Of a DNA stretch of 6,554 nt, positions 5,408 to 6,554 are shown piece after piece. The notes under the pieces are model-generated. The model made no database searches. It was not told the DNA's origin and was given only the letters and a program-made list of their open reading frames with translations. Source of the DNA: an uncultured Muribaculaceae bacterium. GTDB lineage: Bacteria > Bacteroidota > Bacteroidia > Bacteroidales > Muribaculaceae. The stretch's first letter is position 1. Each line of letters starts with the position of its first letter. Position numbers and translations under genes: made by a program. The stretch lies in assembly GCA_910578305.1 (NCBI GenBank), contig CAJTQH010000020.1:17471-24024 (forward strand), written 5' to 3'.

Positions 5408-6554
5408 TCAGTCGAGCAGTGGATCATCGCCTTCGCTTCCGGTCGGGTAAGCGGGCAGTTGGCGATATTGTTTTCCATTGCTTCCCGGTACATCGGTTCT
5501 TGGTGGCACGGGTGGACGGCCTGTTGGAACCGGAGGCACGGGTATGTCGTATTCCCATGGTTCTTCCGGAGCAGGCTGTTGTGTCGGTTTTTGTGTAGGC
5601 TGATTGCCTGTTGGTGTGGCGGTAGCCGGCTGTGTTTCGGCATCGCGTTTCGATGTCTCCGGTGAGCGTTCGTACATCTCGTCGGCCGACGGATATTCGT
5701 CGGGCGGAAGCACACTCTGATGTATCTGTTCGAGGCGTTTGTCGCCTGCGGCTTCAAAATACTCGTTCATGTCGCGTCCCTGGTCGAGCAGTATGTCGAA
5801 GTTGTGCTTGCTGATTATGAGGGGCACCACACCGGCAGGCAGCCTGAGTGCGCCCGGCTTCTCCATCACATCGCGATAGTGCACTACTTCGGCCTGGTTG
5901 GCAAATCCGGATATTACGATCAGTCCGAGGTGGTCAAACTGTAGCTGCTCCAGATCGAAATCACGCACCATAAACGACGAGAAGTTGAACTTCGCCACGT
6001 CAAACAGCAGCTGGTTGGCGTTTACTGCCGTAGTGGAGTAGATTAACACCATGAGCTGCGGACCGTCGGATTCGAAGTCAAATTGAGCCTCGGTACCTGC
6101 GTAGGCGGCAGCGATGCTGTCGGAACCGAGTCGGGTGTTCCACTTTATTCCGCGCACATTGCCTGCCGAGGTATTGAGCTGTCTTCCTTCTTTGAGCAGC
6201 GATAGATACGACGATGCGAGCGGCGACACATCGGTGTCGGGATAGCGTTCGACGAGTTCGCGCAGCACATTGGCAAACTGTTCGGGATTGTTTTCTGTCA
6301 CATAGGCCAGTGCGTCGATAAACATGAACTTGGGCATGATGCGGCTCATCGGGTAATCTCGTCGCATTTCGGCATAGATGTCGTGCACGGTGCGGTTGTC
6401 GTTGTCGAGATAAGCGCGATAGGCACGGTCATATAGCCCCTGTTCTATCTCAGGCATGCGGCGCAGATTTTCCATATAGTCCGGATCGGTTACATAGTGG
6501 GTATTAGGATAAATGCTGACATGGTTGCGGATTCCCAGCACCTCCCCAGTCATT
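5408..6554 (-). CDS. PorW/SprE-like TPR protein, C-terminal part (5' end outside window)
   Basis: The frame runs off the right edge, so only the last 381-382 residues are present; full-length PorW/SprE proteins are several hundred residues longer and start with a lipoprotein signal. Numbering from Met at 6553, residues about 35-125 form helical TPR-like repeats (YDRAYRAYLDNDNRTVHDIY, then ANVLRELVERYPDTDVSPLA). A conserved C-terminal domain follows (about 155-275) containing NQLLFDVAKFNFSSFMVRDF, LGLIVISGF and a segment on SKHNFDILLD. The end (about 300-381) is rich in Pro, Thr and Gln. PorW is an outer-membrane-associated periplasmic lipoprotein that helps connect the type IX secretion ring to the translocon and is needed for gliding and secretion. 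The assignment rests on the C-terminal domain as remembered and on porX starting 31 bp downstream. The Pro-rich tail is probably unstructured. Confidence 0.7.
   Translation of the reverse strand, partial: MTGEVLGIRNHVSIYPNTHYVTDPDYMENLRRMPEIEQGLYDRAYRAYLDNDNRTVHDIYAEMRRDYPMSRIMPKFMFIDALAYVTENNPEQFANVLRELVERYPDTDVSPLASSYLSLLKEGRQLNTSAGNVRGIKWNTRLGSDSIAAAYAGTEAQFDFESDGPQLMVLIYSTTAVNANQLLFDVAKFNFSSFMVRDFDLEQLQFDHLGLIVISGFANQAEVVHYRDVMEKPGALRLPAGVVPLIISKHNFDILLDQGRDMNEYFEAAGDKRLEQIHQSVLPPDEYPSADEMYERSPETSKRDAETQPATATPTGNQPTQKPTQQPAPEEPWEYDIPVPPVPTGRPPVPPRTDVPGSNGKQYRQLPAYPTGSEGDDPLLD

Noticed and set aside
5377..5757. N-terminal extension of 127 residues on porX
   Set aside because: It overlaps the PorW-like coding region in a different frame, its His/Arg/Asn-rich composition resembles out-of-frame translation, and the receiver domain begins just after the ATG at 5376.
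1..6554. Mobile elements, CRISPR arrays, tRNA or rRNA genes, riboswitches
   Set aside because: I saw no transposase or integrase, no spaced direct repeats, no tRNA-like cloverleaf, and no leader long enough for a riboswitch; intergenic gaps are all below 100 bp.

Overview
The window looks like ordinary chromosome of a Bacteroidota, most likely Bacteroidales. The base composition is moderate, close to balanced GC, and together with the protein sequences this would fit a Muribaculaceae-type gut bacterium; that family-level placement is inference. The supporting signs are ftsA followed by ftsZ with a Bacteroidales-style FtsZ (VGVGGGGGNAVNHMF, IVTIPFIFEGKKK, LLIINNERL), start codons without Shine-Dalgarno sequences, a TAnnTTTG promoter element, and PorX- and PorW-type proteins, which are known only from this phylum.

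Layout. On the + strand, positions 2-676 hold the 3' part of ftsA and 752-2095 hold a complete ftsZ, the distal end of the division cluster. A strong GC-rich hairpin at 2119-2168 closes that unit. Everything to the right is on the - strand and converges on ftsZ. In transcription order it runs: the 3' part of a porW/sprE-like gene (5408-6554, cut by the window edge), porX (3808-5376), tsaE (3337-3774), a 72-residue two-helix membrane protein resembling the Imm17 family (3118-3336), and a secreted DUF1460 protein predicted to be a cell-wall amidase or peptidase (2193-3044). The first four are spaced 31, 33 and 0 bp apart and look like one operon. The DUF1460 gene has its own recognisable promoter at 3061-3068. 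No stretch above 100 bp lacks a gene.

How the genes relate. FtsA and FtsZ build the membrane-anchored Z ring. The DUF1460 protein probably acts on peptidoglycan in the periplasm. PorX (receiver plus zinc-dependent alkaline-phosphatase-superfamily/PglZ output) and PorW (TPR lipoprotein) are regulatory and structural parts of the type IX secretion/gliding apparatus, and here they are directly linked. TsaE is the ATPase for tRNA t6A synthesis and is a housekeeping passenger.

I see no mobile element, CRISPR array, tRNA, rRNA or obvious new multi-gene system. The points most worth a second look are the porW-porX linkage, the orphan Imm17-like gene abutting tsaE, the TGRGA variant and acidic tail of FtsA, and the start correction and promoter of the DUF1460 gene.
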